A stretch of DNA of 64,000 nucleotides from Paracoccus sp. MA (GCF_020990385.1 NZ_CP087599.1:558001-622000); one strand, 5' to 3'; shown: positions 51,270 to 60,248, counted from the first letter of the stretch. Program-made: numbers and translations. Notes: generated by a model from the sequence alone, not told the origin.

Positions 51270-53642
51270 ATGCTCCAGCTGCCGCCAGAAAGCCTGTTCC
51301 GGCCCGGCCCGCCGCGCGCGACCCATGTGCGCCGCGCCGCCGGCTTCACCCTGCCGCCCGGGGTCGAACGCTATGCCGTTCCCGGCGCCGGCGCCGTCGC
51401 GGTGCAGATCGCGACCGGCGACCGGATCGAGATCATCAATGACGAGGGCGGCCAGCGTTGCGAGCTGCTGGCCGCGCATGCCGACGGCCGGCTGGACCCG
51501 GCGATCCTTGGCGCTGCCGCCGACACACCGGCCGATGGGCTGCGCGCCCTGCTGTCCTCGGACGGGCCGGGGCTTGCGTCGCTGCGCCGCCGGCTGGCCG
51601 AGCTTGGCATCCCGCTGGCCGAGGCCCGTGCCATCGGCCTGTTCGGGGCAGAGACGCGGCCGGGCGAGACCGTGGCGCTGACCGCCGCCGCACCCGGCTG
51701 GCTGATCGCCGCCGCGCCGGGCGGCGTCATGGATTTCGAGGCGCAGGACACCTCGACCCCGCTGACCCTGCGCATCACCCGCGCCAATCCGCGCCGCCAG
51801 GGGCATTTCGCCCTGCCCACGCCGCTGGCCGATCCGCTCCTGGACCTGCGGGTGAAATCCGCCACCGCCGAGGCCTATACCGTCAAGGCCGGGGATTTCA
51901 TCCAGATCATCGACGTGGACGGCCGGCAATGCACCGATTTCCAGTGCTTCGATGCGCGCAAGCTGGACCGCGGCATCGTGCATCCGCTGGACGTGACCAC
52001 GACCCGCACCATCCAGGGCCATGCCTATCCGATGCCCGGCCTGCACGCGAAATATTTCGACCACGACCTGACGCCGCTGGTCGAGGTCGTGCAGGACACC
52101 TGCGGGCGCCACGATGCCTTCGCGCTGGCCTGTTCGGCGAAATATTACGACGATATCGGCTATCCGGGCCATGCCAACTGCACGGACAATTTCAACGCCG
52201 CTCTGGCGCCCTATGGGGTCGAGGCCCGCGCCGGCTGGATGGCGGCGAATTTCTTCTTCAACACCGGCATCGATGCGCATGGCGTGATGTATGCCGACGA
52301 GCCCTGGTCGCGGCCCGGCGACTATGTGCTGCTGCGGGCGCTGACCGATCTGGTCTGCGTCTCCTCGGCCTGTCCCGACGACACCACCGCCGCCAATGGC
52401 TGGCACCTGACCGATATTCATGTCCGCAGCTATGGCGCGCAGGAACGGTTCAGCCGTGCCACCGCCTGGCGCGCCACCTCCGACGCGGAGCCGATCATGA
52501 CCCGTGAGACCGCCTTCCACCAGAATTTCGCCGCCCTGACCCGCGATTTCGTCGAGTATCGGGGCTTCTGGCTGCCGAATTCCTTCCCGGAATGCGACCC
52601 GGTCGAAAGCTATTGGGCCTGCCGCGAGGGCGTGGTGGTCATGGACCTGTCGGCGCTGCGCAAGTTCGAGGTGACCGGCCCCGATGCCGAGGCGCTGATG
52701 AACTGGGTGCTGACCCGCGACGTGGCCAAGCTGGGCCATGGGCAGGTGGTCTATTCGGCGATGTGCCATCCGCATGGCGGCATGATCGACGACGGCACGC
52801 TGTTCCGGCTGGGCGAGCACAACTTCCGCTGGATCGGCGGCAGCGACGAGGGCGGGGTCTGGATGCGCGAGCAGGCCGAGAAGCTGGGCCTGAACGTGAT
52901 GATCCGCTCCTCGACCGACCAGATGCACAACCTTGCCGTGCAGGGGCCGAAATCGCGCGAGCTGGTGGCCGGGATCGTCTGGACGCCGCCGCATCAGCCC
53001 GCCGTGGCCGATCTGGGCTGGTTCCGCTTTACCGTCGGCCGCATCGGCGGCGAAAGGGGCGTGCCGGTGGTGGTGTCGCGCACCGGCTATACCGGCGAGC
53101 TGGGCTACGAGATCTTCTGCCATCCCAGGCATGGCGACGTGGTCTTCGAGGCAGTCTGGAACGCCGGCCAGCCGCTGGGGCTCAAGCCCATGGGCCTTGC
53201 CGGGCTGGACCTGGTGCGGATCGAGGCCGGGCTGGTCTTTGCCGGCTACGATTTCAGCGACCAGACCGACCCGTTCGAGGCGGGCGTGGGCTTCACGGTG
53301 CCGCTCAAGTCCAAGAACGCCGATTTCGTCGGCCGCGAGGCGCTGATCCGGCGCAAGGACCATCCCAGCCGCAAGTTCGTCGGGCTGGAGATCGACGGGC
53401 AGGACCCCGTCGGCCATGGCGATTGCATCCGCATCGGCCGGGCGCAGGTGGGCGAGGTCTGCTCGGCCATGCGCTCGCCGCGCACGGGGCAGATGATCGC
53501 GCTGGCGCGGATCGACATCGCCCATGCCGAACCCGGCACCGCGGTCGAGGTCGGGCGGCTGGACGGGCATATCAAGCGCATCGCGGCGAAGGTCGCAGCC
53601 TTCCCGCATTACGACCCCAAGAAGGAACGCCCCCGCGCCTGA
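51270..53642 (+). CDS. tdm: Trimethylamine-N-oxide demethylase (aldolase)
   Basis: A 790-aa fusion: the N-terminal half has DUF1989-like sequence (VDGRQCTDFQCFDARKLDRG, HGVMYADEPWSRPGDYVL), and the C-terminal half is a GcvT/THF-type domain (MDLSALRKFEVTGPDAEAL, YTGELGYEIFCHPRHGDVV, NADFVGREALIRRKDHPSRK). It splits TMAO into dimethylamine and formaldehyde, with the THF domain capturing C1. Length matches Tdm (about 800). The start MLQLPPESLFRP at 51270 follows GGGAGGTCC. It acts after tmm. Confidence 0.9.
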   Translation: MLQLPPESLFRPGPPRATHVRRAAGFTLPPGVERYAVPGAGAVAVQIATGDRIEIINDEGGQRCELLAAHADGRLDPAILGAAADTPADGLRALLSSDGPGLASLRRRLAELGIPLAEARAIGLFGAETRPGETVALTAAAPGWLIAAAPGGVMDFEAQDTSTPLTLRITRANPRRQGHFALPTPLADPLLDLRVKSATAEAYTVKAGDFIQIIDVDGRQCTDFQCFDARKLDRGIVHPLDVTTTRTIQGHAYPMPGLHAKYFDHDLTPLVEVVQDTCGRHDAFALACSAKYYDDIGYPGHANCTDNFNAALAPYGVEARAGWMAANFFFNTGIDAHGVMYADEPWSRPGDYVLLRALTDLVCVSSACPDDTTAANGWHLTDIHVRSYGAQERFSRATAWRATSDAEPIMTRETAFHQNFAALTRDFVEYRGFWLPNSFPECDPVESYWACREGVVVMDLSALRKFEVTGPDAEALMNWVLTRDVAKLGHGQVVYSAMCHPHGGMIDDGTLFRLGEHNFRWIGGSDEGGVWMREQAEKLGLNVMIRSSTDQMHNLAVQGPKSRELVAGIVWTPPHQPAVADLGWFRFTVGRIGGERGVPVVVSRTGYTGELGYEIFCHPRHGDVVFEAVWNAGQPLGLKPMGLAGLDLVRIEAGLVFAGYDFSDQTDPFEAGVGFTVPLKSKNADFVGREALIRRKDHPSRKFVGLEIDGQDPVGHGDCIRIGRAQVGEVCSAMRSPRTGQMIALARIDIAHAEPGTAVEVGRLDGHIKRIAAKVAAFPHYDPKKERPRA

Positions 53643-53960
53643 GGCGCGGCCCGGCGGCGGCAAGCGCAGGCGTCGGGGACGGCCCCGGCGGTCAGCAGGA
53701 AGAACGGCAAAGCCCACACCTCATTTCACAACCGACGGGGGCCTGACAGATGGAAAAGGATCTTGCGACCACGACCGGATTGCAGCGGCGGGCAGGGACC
53801 TCGGGCATCCTCCTCGTCCCGAGCCTCTGCGACGCGCCGGCCCGCGCCCGGCCGCTTGCTTGCGGGACGGGGGGACTGCACCGGAAGAACGCCTGCCGCA
53901 CGCGCCCGGATCGGAACGATCGGGCAGGGAACGATCGGACAGGGGGCGCGCGGTTGCGCG
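53643..53960 (+). other. Intergenic region with tandem repeat and hairpin before truncated dmmD
   Basis: This region should hold the first three quarters of dmmD but has no aminomethyltransferase sequence in any frame. It contains a near-perfect tandem copy of GGAACGATCGGRCAG (about 53911-53941) and a perfect 8-bp-stem hairpin at 53944-53963, just before the surviving dmmD code. Confidence 0.6.
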
Positions 53961-53963
53961 CCC
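53944..53963. repeat. Perfect hairpin at the dmmD breakpoint
   Basis: GGGCGCGC-GGTT-GCGCGCCC. It ends within the residues before the recognisable GcvT-C sequence and may mark, or have caused, the deletion that removed the front of dmmD. Confidence 0.5.
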
Positions 53964-53969
53964 TTGCGC

Positions 53970-54196
53970 TTTCTGGCGCTCCGATCATCCGGGACGGCAA
54001 GGAAGTGGGCGTGGTGACGATCGGCTTCTACAGCCCTTTGAACGGGCACAATATCGGCATTGCGCGGATGCCGGTGGATTGCGCGGTTCCGGGCACGCCG
54101 CTGACCATCCGCAATCCCGGCGGCGAGATCGCCGCCACGGCGCAGCCGATGCCCTTCCACGACCCCGAGAAGAAGCGCCGCACCGCCAAGGGCTGA
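53970..54196 (+). pseudogene. dmmD: Truncated dmmD (aminomethyltransferase-like), C-terminal fragment
   Basis: The last about 75 codons read APIIRDGKEVGVVTIGFYSP then LNGHNIGIARMPVDCAVPGT and an FHDPEKKR end, a clear GcvT C-terminal barrel. The frame is open back to 53750, but residues before the fragment look like random GC-rich code. The expected upstream 290 or so residues of an aminomethyltransferase are absent. In characterised gene sets dmmD directly precedes dmmA, as here, so this is most likely dmmD after an internal deletion. Confidence 0.72.
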
Positions 54197-54265
54197 ACCG
54201 ACCCGGGGCGCGCGGGCGGCGCCAGGACCGCCCCGCCCCCCTCCGCGACAGGGAGAACGCCGCCA

Positions 54266-54874
54266 ATGCGAGCCACGGAATTTTCACCTTCGATCCCCAG
54301 CCGGCCGGTCTATGGCGGGCTGCGCCCGCACGGGGCGCTGGCCTCGCTGATGCTGGCCGAGGGCACGGGCGGCGAGGCGCTGGCCGCGCTGGCCCGGGCC
54401 GACCCCTCGGTCATGCGCCAGGCGCAGCTGTTCTGGATCCCGGCCGGTGCCGGTCCCGAACTGGGGTCGCGGCTGCGGGGGCTGGGGCCGGCCGGCTATG
54501 TCGAGGGGCCGAGCTGGGCGGCGCTGCGGCCGCGCTTCGCCCGGGCCCTGGCCGAGGCGCATATGGGCACCCGGCTCTATCTTGCCGGCGGCGAGGGGCT
54601 GATCGGCCAGGCCACGGCCGAGGCGCTGGCCGCCGGAATGCCGCTGGAGGCGATCGATGCCGAGCATCGCGGCGGCTTCGCCCGGCGGGTGCAATGCGTG
54701 CATTGCAAGGGCATCACCGAGAACGTCGCCACCGACCCGTTCACCTGCGCGCATTGCGGGCTGAACCTGTTCGTGCGCGACCATTACTCGCGCCGCATCG
54801 GCGCCTTCCAGGGGGTCTGCGTCGATGCCGAGACCCCGGGCCAGGTGCCCGAGCCGCAGGAGATCAAGCCATGA
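54266..54874 (+). CDS. dmmA: Dimethylamine monooxygenase subunit DmmA
   Basis: A 202-aa protein with the DmmA-type C-terminal metal motif CVHCKGITENVATDPFTCAHC (two CxxC pairs; shown in full span at about 149-169, here abbreviated by its Cys residues) and an N-terminal Gly/Ala-rich Rossmann-like domain (YLAGGEGLIGQATAEALAAG). It is an essential component of the heme-dependent DMA monooxygenase. It overlaps dmmB by 4 bp. The subunit naming follows the order dmmDABC; I have not verified it by a search. Confidence 0.85.
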   Translation: MRATEFSPSIPSRPVYGGLRPHGALASLMLAEGTGGEALAALARADPSVMRQAQLFWIPAGAGPELGSRLRGLGPAGYVEGPSWAALRPRFARALAEAHMGTRLYLAGGEGLIGQATAEALAAGMPLEAIDAEHRGGFARRVQCVHCKGITENVATDPFTCAHCGLNLFVRDHYSRRIGAFQGVCVDAETPGQVPEPQEIKP

Positions 54875-55818
54875 CGTCCCTGATGCTGCGCGTGGCGGCG
54901 GCCGAGCCGCTGACGCCGCTGGTCAAGCGCTTCCGCTTCGAACACCCGCAGGGCGCGGCCCTGCCGCTGTTTTCCGGCGGCGCGCATGTGGTGGTCGAGA
55001 TGCCGGACGGCGACATACTGCGCCGCAACGCCTATTCGCTGATCTCGGACCCGCAGGACGGCTCGGGCTACGAGATCGCGGTGCGGCGCGAGGATGGCGG
55101 GCGCGGCGGCTCGCGCTTCATGCATGGCCGGGTGCGGGCGGGCGACCAGCTGCGCGTCTCGCTGCCGCTGAACCTCTTCGCGCTGGACCTGCGGGCCAAG
55201 AAGCACGTGCTGATCGCCGGCGGCATCGGCATCACCCCCTTCGTCGCCCAGGTCCGCCAGCTTCTGCGCATGCAGCTGCCCTTCGAGCTGCATTACGCCG
55301 CCCGCTCGCGCGCCGAGGCGGCCGGGCTGCACCTGCTGCCGGAGGCGCCGCATATCCACGCCCATATCTCGGAGGAGGGCAACCGCATGGATCTGGGCGC
55401 GATCCTGTCGGGCCAGCCCCTGGGCACGCATGTCTATACCTGCGGCCCCGAGGGTCTGATCGGTGCGGTGGCGGAAGCGGGCGCCCGGCTGGGCTGGCCG
55501 CAGACCGCGCTGCATTCCGAGGTCTTCCAGGCGCCGCCGCCCGGCCGGCCCTTCGCGGTGGTGCTGGCGCGTTCGGGGCGGACCATCGCGGTCGGCGCGC
55601 ATCAGAGCCTGCTCGAGGCGCTGGAGGCGGCCGGGGCCGAGATCGACTGGTCCTGCCGGGGCGGCGCCTGCGGGCGCTGCGAGACGCGGGTGCTGTCCTG
55701 CCACGGCCGCATCGAGCATCACGACCATTGGCTGTCCGAGGACGAGCGCTCCTCGCAGAGCCGCATCATGCCCTGCGTCTCGCGCTTCCGCGGCGAGACG
55801 CTGATCATCGACCGATAG
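54871..55818 (+). CDS. dmmB: Dimethylamine monooxygenase reductase subunit DmmB (PDR/VanB family)
   Basis: A 315-aa flavin reductase: FMN/FAD domain (RRNAYSLISDPQDGSGY), NAD domain (LIAGGIGITPFVAQVRQLL, TCGPEGLIGAV) and a C-terminal plant-type 2Fe-2S cluster with Cys residues in CRGGACGRCETRVLSC. It passes electrons from NAD(P)H to the heme oxygenase component. It overlaps dmmA by 4 bp and leads into dmmC after 10 bp. Confidence 0.9.
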   Translation: MTSLMLRVAAAEPLTPLVKRFRFEHPQGAALPLFSGGAHVVVEMPDGDILRRNAYSLISDPQDGSGYEIAVRREDGGRGGSRFMHGRVRAGDQLRVSLPLNLFALDLRAKKHVLIAGGIGITPFVAQVRQLLRMQLPFELHYAARSRAEAAGLHLLPEAPHIHAHISEEGNRMDLGAILSGQPLGTHVYTCGPEGLIGAVAEAGARLGWPQTALHSEVFQAPPPGRPFAVVLARSGRTIAVGAHQSLLEALEAAGAEIDWSCRGGACGRCETRVLSCHGRIEHHDHWLSEDERSSQSRIMPCVSRFRGETLIIDR

Positions 55819-55828
55819 GAGCCCGGCC

Positions 55829-56875
55829 ATGACCATCCGGTTCAACGACGAGACCTTCCGCGACGATTACAGCTTCCGCAACTCGGCCGAAGCCATCCGG
55901 CGGTTTCCGTTCCCCTTCGACAAGGACGATTACATGTATTCCGTCAACATGGAGCCGCACGGGACGGGGGGCCGCGCCGGCAGCGTCTTCGAGAAGCGCT
56001 TCGACGTGGACGAGCATTACGTGGCCGAGATGCGCGACCGGGCGATCACCCTGGCCGGGGATCCGCTGCGCTGCCAGTCGCTGCCGCATATGGCGCTGGC
56101 GGGCTGGGACCTGCTGGAGCTGATCATGCAGTGCAAGGCCGAGGACTACCCCGAACTGTTCCGGCTGCATCGCGACGGCGACCGCTGGCACTGGATCAAC
56201 CGGCCCTTGGGGATTGAGCAGCGCTTCACCTTCCTCGACCCGACGACGCTGCCCTGCGGGCCGCTGGAATACATCACCCGCCAGGCGCAGGGCGATTTCG
56301 CGCTGCTGGACCAGCGCGAGGGCAACCTGTGGATGGATGCCGGCATGGTGACCAGCCAGGCGGACTGGTCGCTGGATTTCGACATCGGCATGAACTTCTT
56401 CGAATGGCATGCGCCGGTGCCGAAGGCGGCCGAGCTGGGCATCTTCCAGCGGGCGCTGAAATTCCTGCTGGCGGTGCAGCAGGGCGCGCCGTCGCGGCGG
56501 CTGAACTGGACGATGACGGTCAATCCGCGGCTGGACACCAGCCCCGAGAACTATCACCTCTGGGGTCCCGAGAAGCGCACCATCACCCCCGAGAACGTGG
56601 GGGCCAGGCAATATCTGCGGGTGGAGCTGCAGAGCTTCTGGCGGCTGCCGCGCTCGAACGCGCTGGCCTTTCCGATCCGCTGCTACCTGATCGCGCTCGA
56701 GGATCTGGTGACGGTGCCGAAATGGGCGCGCCGGCTGCACCGGGTGATCCGCGACCTGCCCGACGAGCTGGCCGAGTACAAGGGCTTCGCCGTCAACCGC
56801 CAGATCATCACCGACTATCTCGCGCAGTTCGACGACGGGAAGCCGACATCACAGGGGATATTCGCCGACGACTAG
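55829..56875 (+). CDS. dmmC: Dimethylamine monooxygenase heme-dependent subunit DmmC (DUF3445)
   Basis: A 348-aa protein of the DUF3445/heme-dependent oxidative N-demethylase family, with WNFNHEGM-like replaced features such as FFEWHAPVPKAAELG, LNWTMTVNPRLDTSPENYHLW and VELQSFWRLPRSNALAFPIR. It carries the catalytic centre that oxidises dimethylamine to methylamine and formaldehyde. RBS GATAGGAG precedes the ATG. Some authors number the subunits differently. Confidence 0.87.
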   Translation: MTIRFNDETFRDDYSFRNSAEAIRRFPFPFDKDDYMYSVNMEPHGTGGRAGSVFEKRFDVDEHYVAEMRDRAITLAGDPLRCQSLPHMALAGWDLLELIMQCKAEDYPELFRLHRDGDRWHWINRPLGIEQRFTFLDPTTLPCGPLEYITRQAQGDFALLDQREGNLWMDAGMVTSQADWSLDFDIGMNFFEWHAPVPKAAELGIFQRALKFLLAVQQGAPSRRLNWTMTVNPRLDTSPENYHLWGPEKRTITPENVGARQYLRVELQSFWRLPRSNALAFPIRCYLIALEDLVTVPKWARRLHRVIRDLPDELAEYKGFAVNRQIITDYLAQFDDGKPTSQGIFADD

Positions 56876-56901
56876 GGCCGGGACAACCCGACCGGGCAAC
56901 A

Positions 56902-56923
56902 GCCGCCCCCGATGCGGGGCGGC
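56902..56923 (+). terminator. Hairpin after dmmC
   Basis: GCCGCCCC-CGATGC-GGGGCGGC, 27 bp past the dmmC stop, followed by GCGTC... and a CTTCCTTTG stretch. A probable terminator or processing site between dmm and the Amt gene. Confidence 0.5.
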
Positions 56924-57085
56924 GGCGTCAACCGGTCTTCCTTTGAGAAATTTGATCGAAGCAAGGGATTTCAATCCGCCGACCGACAGGAAATTGCCGC
57001 CTGTCACCACGCGCGACCAGCGCCGCAAGGCGTTTTCCGGGGCCGGAACGATCCCGGAGCAGTGACAAAAACAGGGAGAACGACA

Positions 57086-58453
57086 ATGGAACCAACGACA
57101 ACCATCCTTTACCCGGATCAGGTAACGCTCAGTTCGCTGGTGCAGAACCTGATCTATGGCTCGGGCACGGCGGGGGCGATCCTCGTCGTGGTCGGGCTGC
57201 TGATGATCGACGCGGGCACCACCCGCAACGGCAGCCTGTTCAATTCCACGATCGAGAAGACCATCGGCTTTTTCCTGGGCTTCGCCGCCTATTTCGTCAT
57301 CGGCTTCGGCTTCTGGGCCGGGCAATATTACGTCATGGAGGGCGCGAGTCTGGCGGATTCGCTTAAGGACTGGTGGCTGGGCGGCGCCATGGCCAACGGC
57401 GTGGCCCAGCATGTCGATCCGGCGGTGTTTCCCGGGCTGAACACCTTCCAGATCTTCGTGTTCTTCCTGGCCTGCTTTGCCGGCATCATCAACGTGCTGC
57501 TGCATTTCGCCGTCTCCGAGCGGATGAAGCCCCTGGCCTATTACATCACCTCGGTGGTGGCGGCGGTGGTGTCCTCGGCACTGAGCTTCGCGGTCTGGGG
57601 CTCGGTCGGACCGCTGACCAATGCGGGCTTCCATGACTTCTTCGGCGTCGGCTTCGTCTATCTGTTCCCGGCCGGCATGGCGCTGGTGCTGGTGCCCATG
57701 CTGGGCCGGCGGCCGGGCATGTTCGAGCCGCATCCCAAGGTGCACTCCTACGACGCGCCCAGCATCGGCCTGGCGGCGACCGGGCTGATGACGATCTTTT
57801 CCGGACTGCCGTTGGTGATCCTGTCCTGCCTGTTCTTCTTCGAGCCGCAGGCGCTGGCGGTCAGCGTCACCATGGCCGATACCAGCGTGGGCATCGTCTT
57901 CAACAATTACGGCCTTGCCTGGGCGGGCGGCGCGGTGACCGGGGCGATCATCGGCTACCGGAAGCGTTCCTATGCCTATCTGCTGCTGGGGCCGCTGGCC
58001 GGCTATGTCGCGGGTGCGCCGGGCTTCGACGTCTATGCGCCCTGGCAGACCTTCCTGGTGGCGCTGTTCGCGCCGGTGGTCGCCTGGATCGTCTACGAGT
58101 TCACGCAGAAGCGCGGCATCGACGAGCACAAGCTGTTCCCGCTGTTCCTGGGCGCCGGGGTCTATGGGCTGGTCATGGTCGGCTTGCTCAAGGCCGGCAC
58201 GCCGCAGGGCGGCTATTTCGGCATCGAGGAGGGGCCCTATGCGTTCCAGCACGGCCAGATCGGCCTGGCCATGCAGATCGTGGGCGTTCTGGCCTGCGTC
58301 GGCGCGGGCGTGCTGACCGCCGCGATCCTGACCTTCGTCCTGAAACAGACCGTGGGCTTGCGGGTGGACGAGGACGATCAGGCGACCGGGCTGGACCTGG
58401 TCTACTGGGACATGAAGCCCAATGCGGCATCCCTGCCGGACCGGCCCGTCTGA
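57086..58453 (+). CDS. Ammonium-transporter-family protein, possible methylammonium uptake
   Basis: A 455-aa membrane protein with about 11 helices and Amt/Rh-like segments (GTAGAILVVVGLLMIDAGTT, FNNYGLAWAGGAVTGAIIGY, FPLFLGAGVYGLVMVGLLKAG). It transports ammonium or methylammonium. The ATG at 57086 has AGGGAGAACGAC upstream. It is placed between dmm and the mgs genes, so it may take up or retain methylamine. A strong terminator follows. Confidence 0.8.
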   Translation: MEPTTTILYPDQVTLSSLVQNLIYGSGTAGAILVVVGLLMIDAGTTRNGSLFNSTIEKTIGFFLGFAAYFVIGFGFWAGQYYVMEGASLADSLKDWWLGGAMANGVAQHVDPAVFPGLNTFQIFVFFLACFAGIINVLLHFAVSERMKPLAYYITSVVAAVVSSALSFAVWGSVGPLTNAGFHDFFGVGFVYLFPAGMALVLVPMLGRRPGMFEPHPKVHSYDAPSIGLAATGLMTIFSGLPLVILSCLFFFEPQALAVSVTMADTSVGIVFNNYGLAWAGGAVTGAIIGYRKRSYAYLLLGPLAGYVAGAPGFDVYAPWQTFLVALFAPVVAWIVYEFTQKRGIDEHKLFPLFLGAGVYGLVMVGLLKAGTPQGGYFGIEEGPYAFQHGQIGLAMQIVGVLACVGAGVLTAAILTFVLKQTVGLRVDEDDQATGLDLVYWDMKPNAASLPDRPV

Positions 58454-58468
58454 GCCGGCACAAAAATC

Positions 58469-58493
58469 AGGCCCCGGCCTTGCGCCGGGGCCT
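58469..58493 (+). terminator. Terminator after Amt gene
   Basis: AGGCCCCGGC-CTTGC-GCCGGGGCCT: a perfect 10-bp stem 16 bp past the stop. It separates the plus-strand operon from the converging cupin gene and may serve both. Confidence 0.7.
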
Positions 58494-58553
58494 GTTCCGA
58501 TTTCACGGGTCCGGGCAGCGAACGGCGGGGCGACGGGCAGGGCCGCGCCGCTT

Positions 58554-58910
58554 TCACCGCACCCGGATGGCGAAGGCCTTGCGCACCGTCTCCTCGGTCT
58601 TCCAGAGGCCGTCGAACCCGGCCTCGATCACGAAAGTGTCGCCGGCGGCGAAGCTGCGCGGCTCCTGGCCGTTGTCGGTCAGCGTCACCTTGCCCTCGAA
58701 CAGATGGATGAACTCGTCCACGTCGTAGCGCACGCGATAGCTGCCCGGCGTGGCCTCCCAATAGCCGGTCAGGAACTTGCCGTCCTCGGATTGGTGCTCG
58801 ATCCAGGTCTTCATGCTGGGCGAGCCCTCGACCGGGTGCCACCAGTCCAGATCCTCGGTGATCGGCTGGACCGAAGGGGATTTGTAGGGGCCGAATTTCT
58901 TGATCGCCAT
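58554..58910 (-). CDS. Cupin-domain protein
   Basis: A 118-aa single cupin: YRVRYDVDEFIHLFEGKVTL and PRSFAAGDTFVIEAGFDGLW form the two conserved cupin motifs of the DUF861/(S)-ureidoglycine type, with one Glu and one His as possible metal ligands. The start MAIKKFGPYKSP at 58910 has GAGAGGCTC before it. Convergent with the Amt gene. It follows the truncated hemoglobin gene by 47 bp and is presumably co-transcribed with it. Confidence 0.82.
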   Translation of the reverse strand: MAIKKFGPYKSPSVQPITEDLDWWHPVEGSPSMKTWIEHQSEDGKFLTGYWEATPGSYRVRYDVDEFIHLFEGKVTLTDNGQEPRSFAAGDTFVIEAGFDGLWKTEETVRKAFAIRVR

Positions 58911-58957
58911 GAGCCTCTCCTGTGTTGGGAATGTCTGGTGCGGACCGGCGCGGCGCG

Positions 58958-59362
58958 TCAGTCCATGTTGCGGCTGCTTTCGGCGGCCGTGGTGAAATGG
59001 CGCATCAGCACCGCCGCCAGCTCGCCGTCGATTCCGCGCCTGTCGATGGCCTTGGCCATGCATTGCAGCCACAGGTCGCGCATCTGCGGGCCGATGGGCA
59101 CATGGGCGTGGATCTCTTTCAGCCGCGCGTGGCGGTGCTTCATCACGTAATATTGCGGCCCGCCGAAGAAGCCGCTGAGATAGTTGAACTGCTCCTCGCG
59201 CGAATGGGCGACGCCGGCGCCCTGCAGGTGCAGAAGATGCAGCTCCCTCGCGTCCTCGTCCTGCTCGACGATGTCGTAGAATTCCTTGACCAGGGCGCGG
59301 ATGCCCTCGTCCCCTCCCAGCTGCTGGTAGATCGACTGCTTTCGCTGTGCAGCAAAATACAT
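58958..59362 (-). CDS. Truncated hemoglobin, group II
   Basis: A 134-aa 2-over-2 globin: IYQQLGGDEGIRALVKEFYD at the N-terminus, the SGFFGGPQYYVMKHRH stretch and an FG region with the proximal His region (HARLKEIHAHVPI), and a family end QCMAKAIDRRGI. Such group-II proteins bind O2 or NO and are often linked to oxidases. Here it lies beside heme-dependent amine oxygenase genes, so it might deliver O2 or protect against NO. AGGCATG start is preceded by GGGGAGGCATGCC. Confidence 0.85.
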   Translation of the reverse strand: MYFAAQRKQSIYQQLGGDEGIRALVKEFYDIVEQDEDARELHLLHLQGAGVAHSREEQFNYLSGFFGGPQYYVMKHRHARLKEIHAHVPIGPQMRDLWLQCMAKAIDRRGIDGELAAVLMRHFTTAAESSRNMD

Positions 59363-59407
59363 GGCATGCCTCCCCGAAAACCAATCCTATAGTAGCAGGA
59401 AACAAAT

Positions 59408-59600
59408 TATTCTCTCAAGAAAAATATCCCTGCTTCGCACGGGCCGCACCCCTCCGCGAAACGTGCCACCGATCAGGGGTCGCGGGATCATGCGCGGCTT
59501 AACCGCATGGAGCTTCTGACCCATGCCGGCTATCTGTTAGGCTTTACTATGGAAATTCTCCGACTAGCTTTGACAGAGAAAAAACAAAGGAAGTTGTGCA
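59408..59600. promoter_or_regulatory. AT-rich divergent promoter region of trHb and XRE-cupin genes
   Basis: This region holds ATTCTCTCAAGAAAAATATC (about 59411-59430) and, closer to the XRE gene, the complement of TTCTCTGTCAAAG. A related TTTTCTGTCAGG...ATATCTTGCT lies before mgsA. These look like shared operator sequence for the XRE-cupin protein. Confidence 0.4.
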
Positions 59601-60248
59601 ATGGTAAGCCAAACGGCAAAGATAGATGGCTCGCTGACGCAGGATCCCCATGCGATTCGCGAAACCCGCGAGAAGAATCTTGAGGTTGCCATTGGCCGGC
59701 AGGTGCGGGAATTGCGCAAGCGGCAGCGGATGACCGGCTCGAAGCTGGCCAGCCAGGCGGGGCTGTCCGTCGGGATGCTCTCCAAGATCGAGAACGGCGT
59801 CATCTCGCCCTCGCTGACGACCTTGCAGACCTTGGCCAATGCCCTGCATGTGCCGTTGATCCAGCTTTTCTCGGGCTATGAAGAGCCGCGCGGGGCGATG
59901 CATGTGAAGGCGGGCACCGCCGTCGAGGTCGAGCGCGCCGGCACCCGCGCCGGGCACCAGTATCACCTGCTGGGGCATATCGGCTCGAACAACAGCGGCG
60001 TGGTGGTCGAGCCCTACATGATCGTGCTCAGCACCCAAAGCGACCATTTCCCCACCTTCCAGCATGAAGGGATCGAGCTGCTCTACATGCTCGAGGGAAG
60101 AATCGGCTATCGCCACGGCGAACAGATCTATGATCTCGAACCCGGCGACAGCCTGATCTTCGACGCCGATGCGCCGCATGGACCGGAGCATCTGCGCGAA
60201 TTGCCGGCCCGGTATCTGTCCATCATCTGCTATCCCCAGGCCAAGTAA
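59601..60248 (+). CDS. XRE-family regulator with C-terminal cupin
   Basis: A 215-aa regulator: HTH_XRE (residues 33-87: VRELRKRQRMTGSKLASQAG, LSVGMLSKIENGVISPSLTT) and a cupin_2 ligand domain (LLYMLEGRIGYRHGEQIYDL, PGDSLIFDADAPHGPE). Such proteins (PuuR/SutR group) sense a small metabolite and repress or activate nearby catabolic genes. AAAGGAAG precedes the ATG. It is the natural candidate to control mgsABC-gmaS, 150 bp downstream. Confidence 0.9.
   Translation: MVSQTAKIDGSLTQDPHAIRETREKNLEVAIGRQVRELRKRQRMTGSKLASQAGLSVGMLSKIENGVISPSLTTLQTLANALHVPLIQLFSGYEEPRGAMHVKAGTAVEVERAGTRAGHQYHLLGHIGSNNSGVVVEPYMIVLSTQSDHFPTFQHEGIELLYMLEGRIGYRHGEQIYDLEPGDSLIFDADAPHGPEHLRELPARYLSIICYPQAK

Noticed and set aside
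53750..53969. First 70 or so residues of the open frame that ends in the dmmD fragment
   Set aside because: The residues are Arg/Thr/Gly-rich with no domain pattern, and other frames in this stretch are no better, so I limited the annotation to the recognisable C-terminal part.
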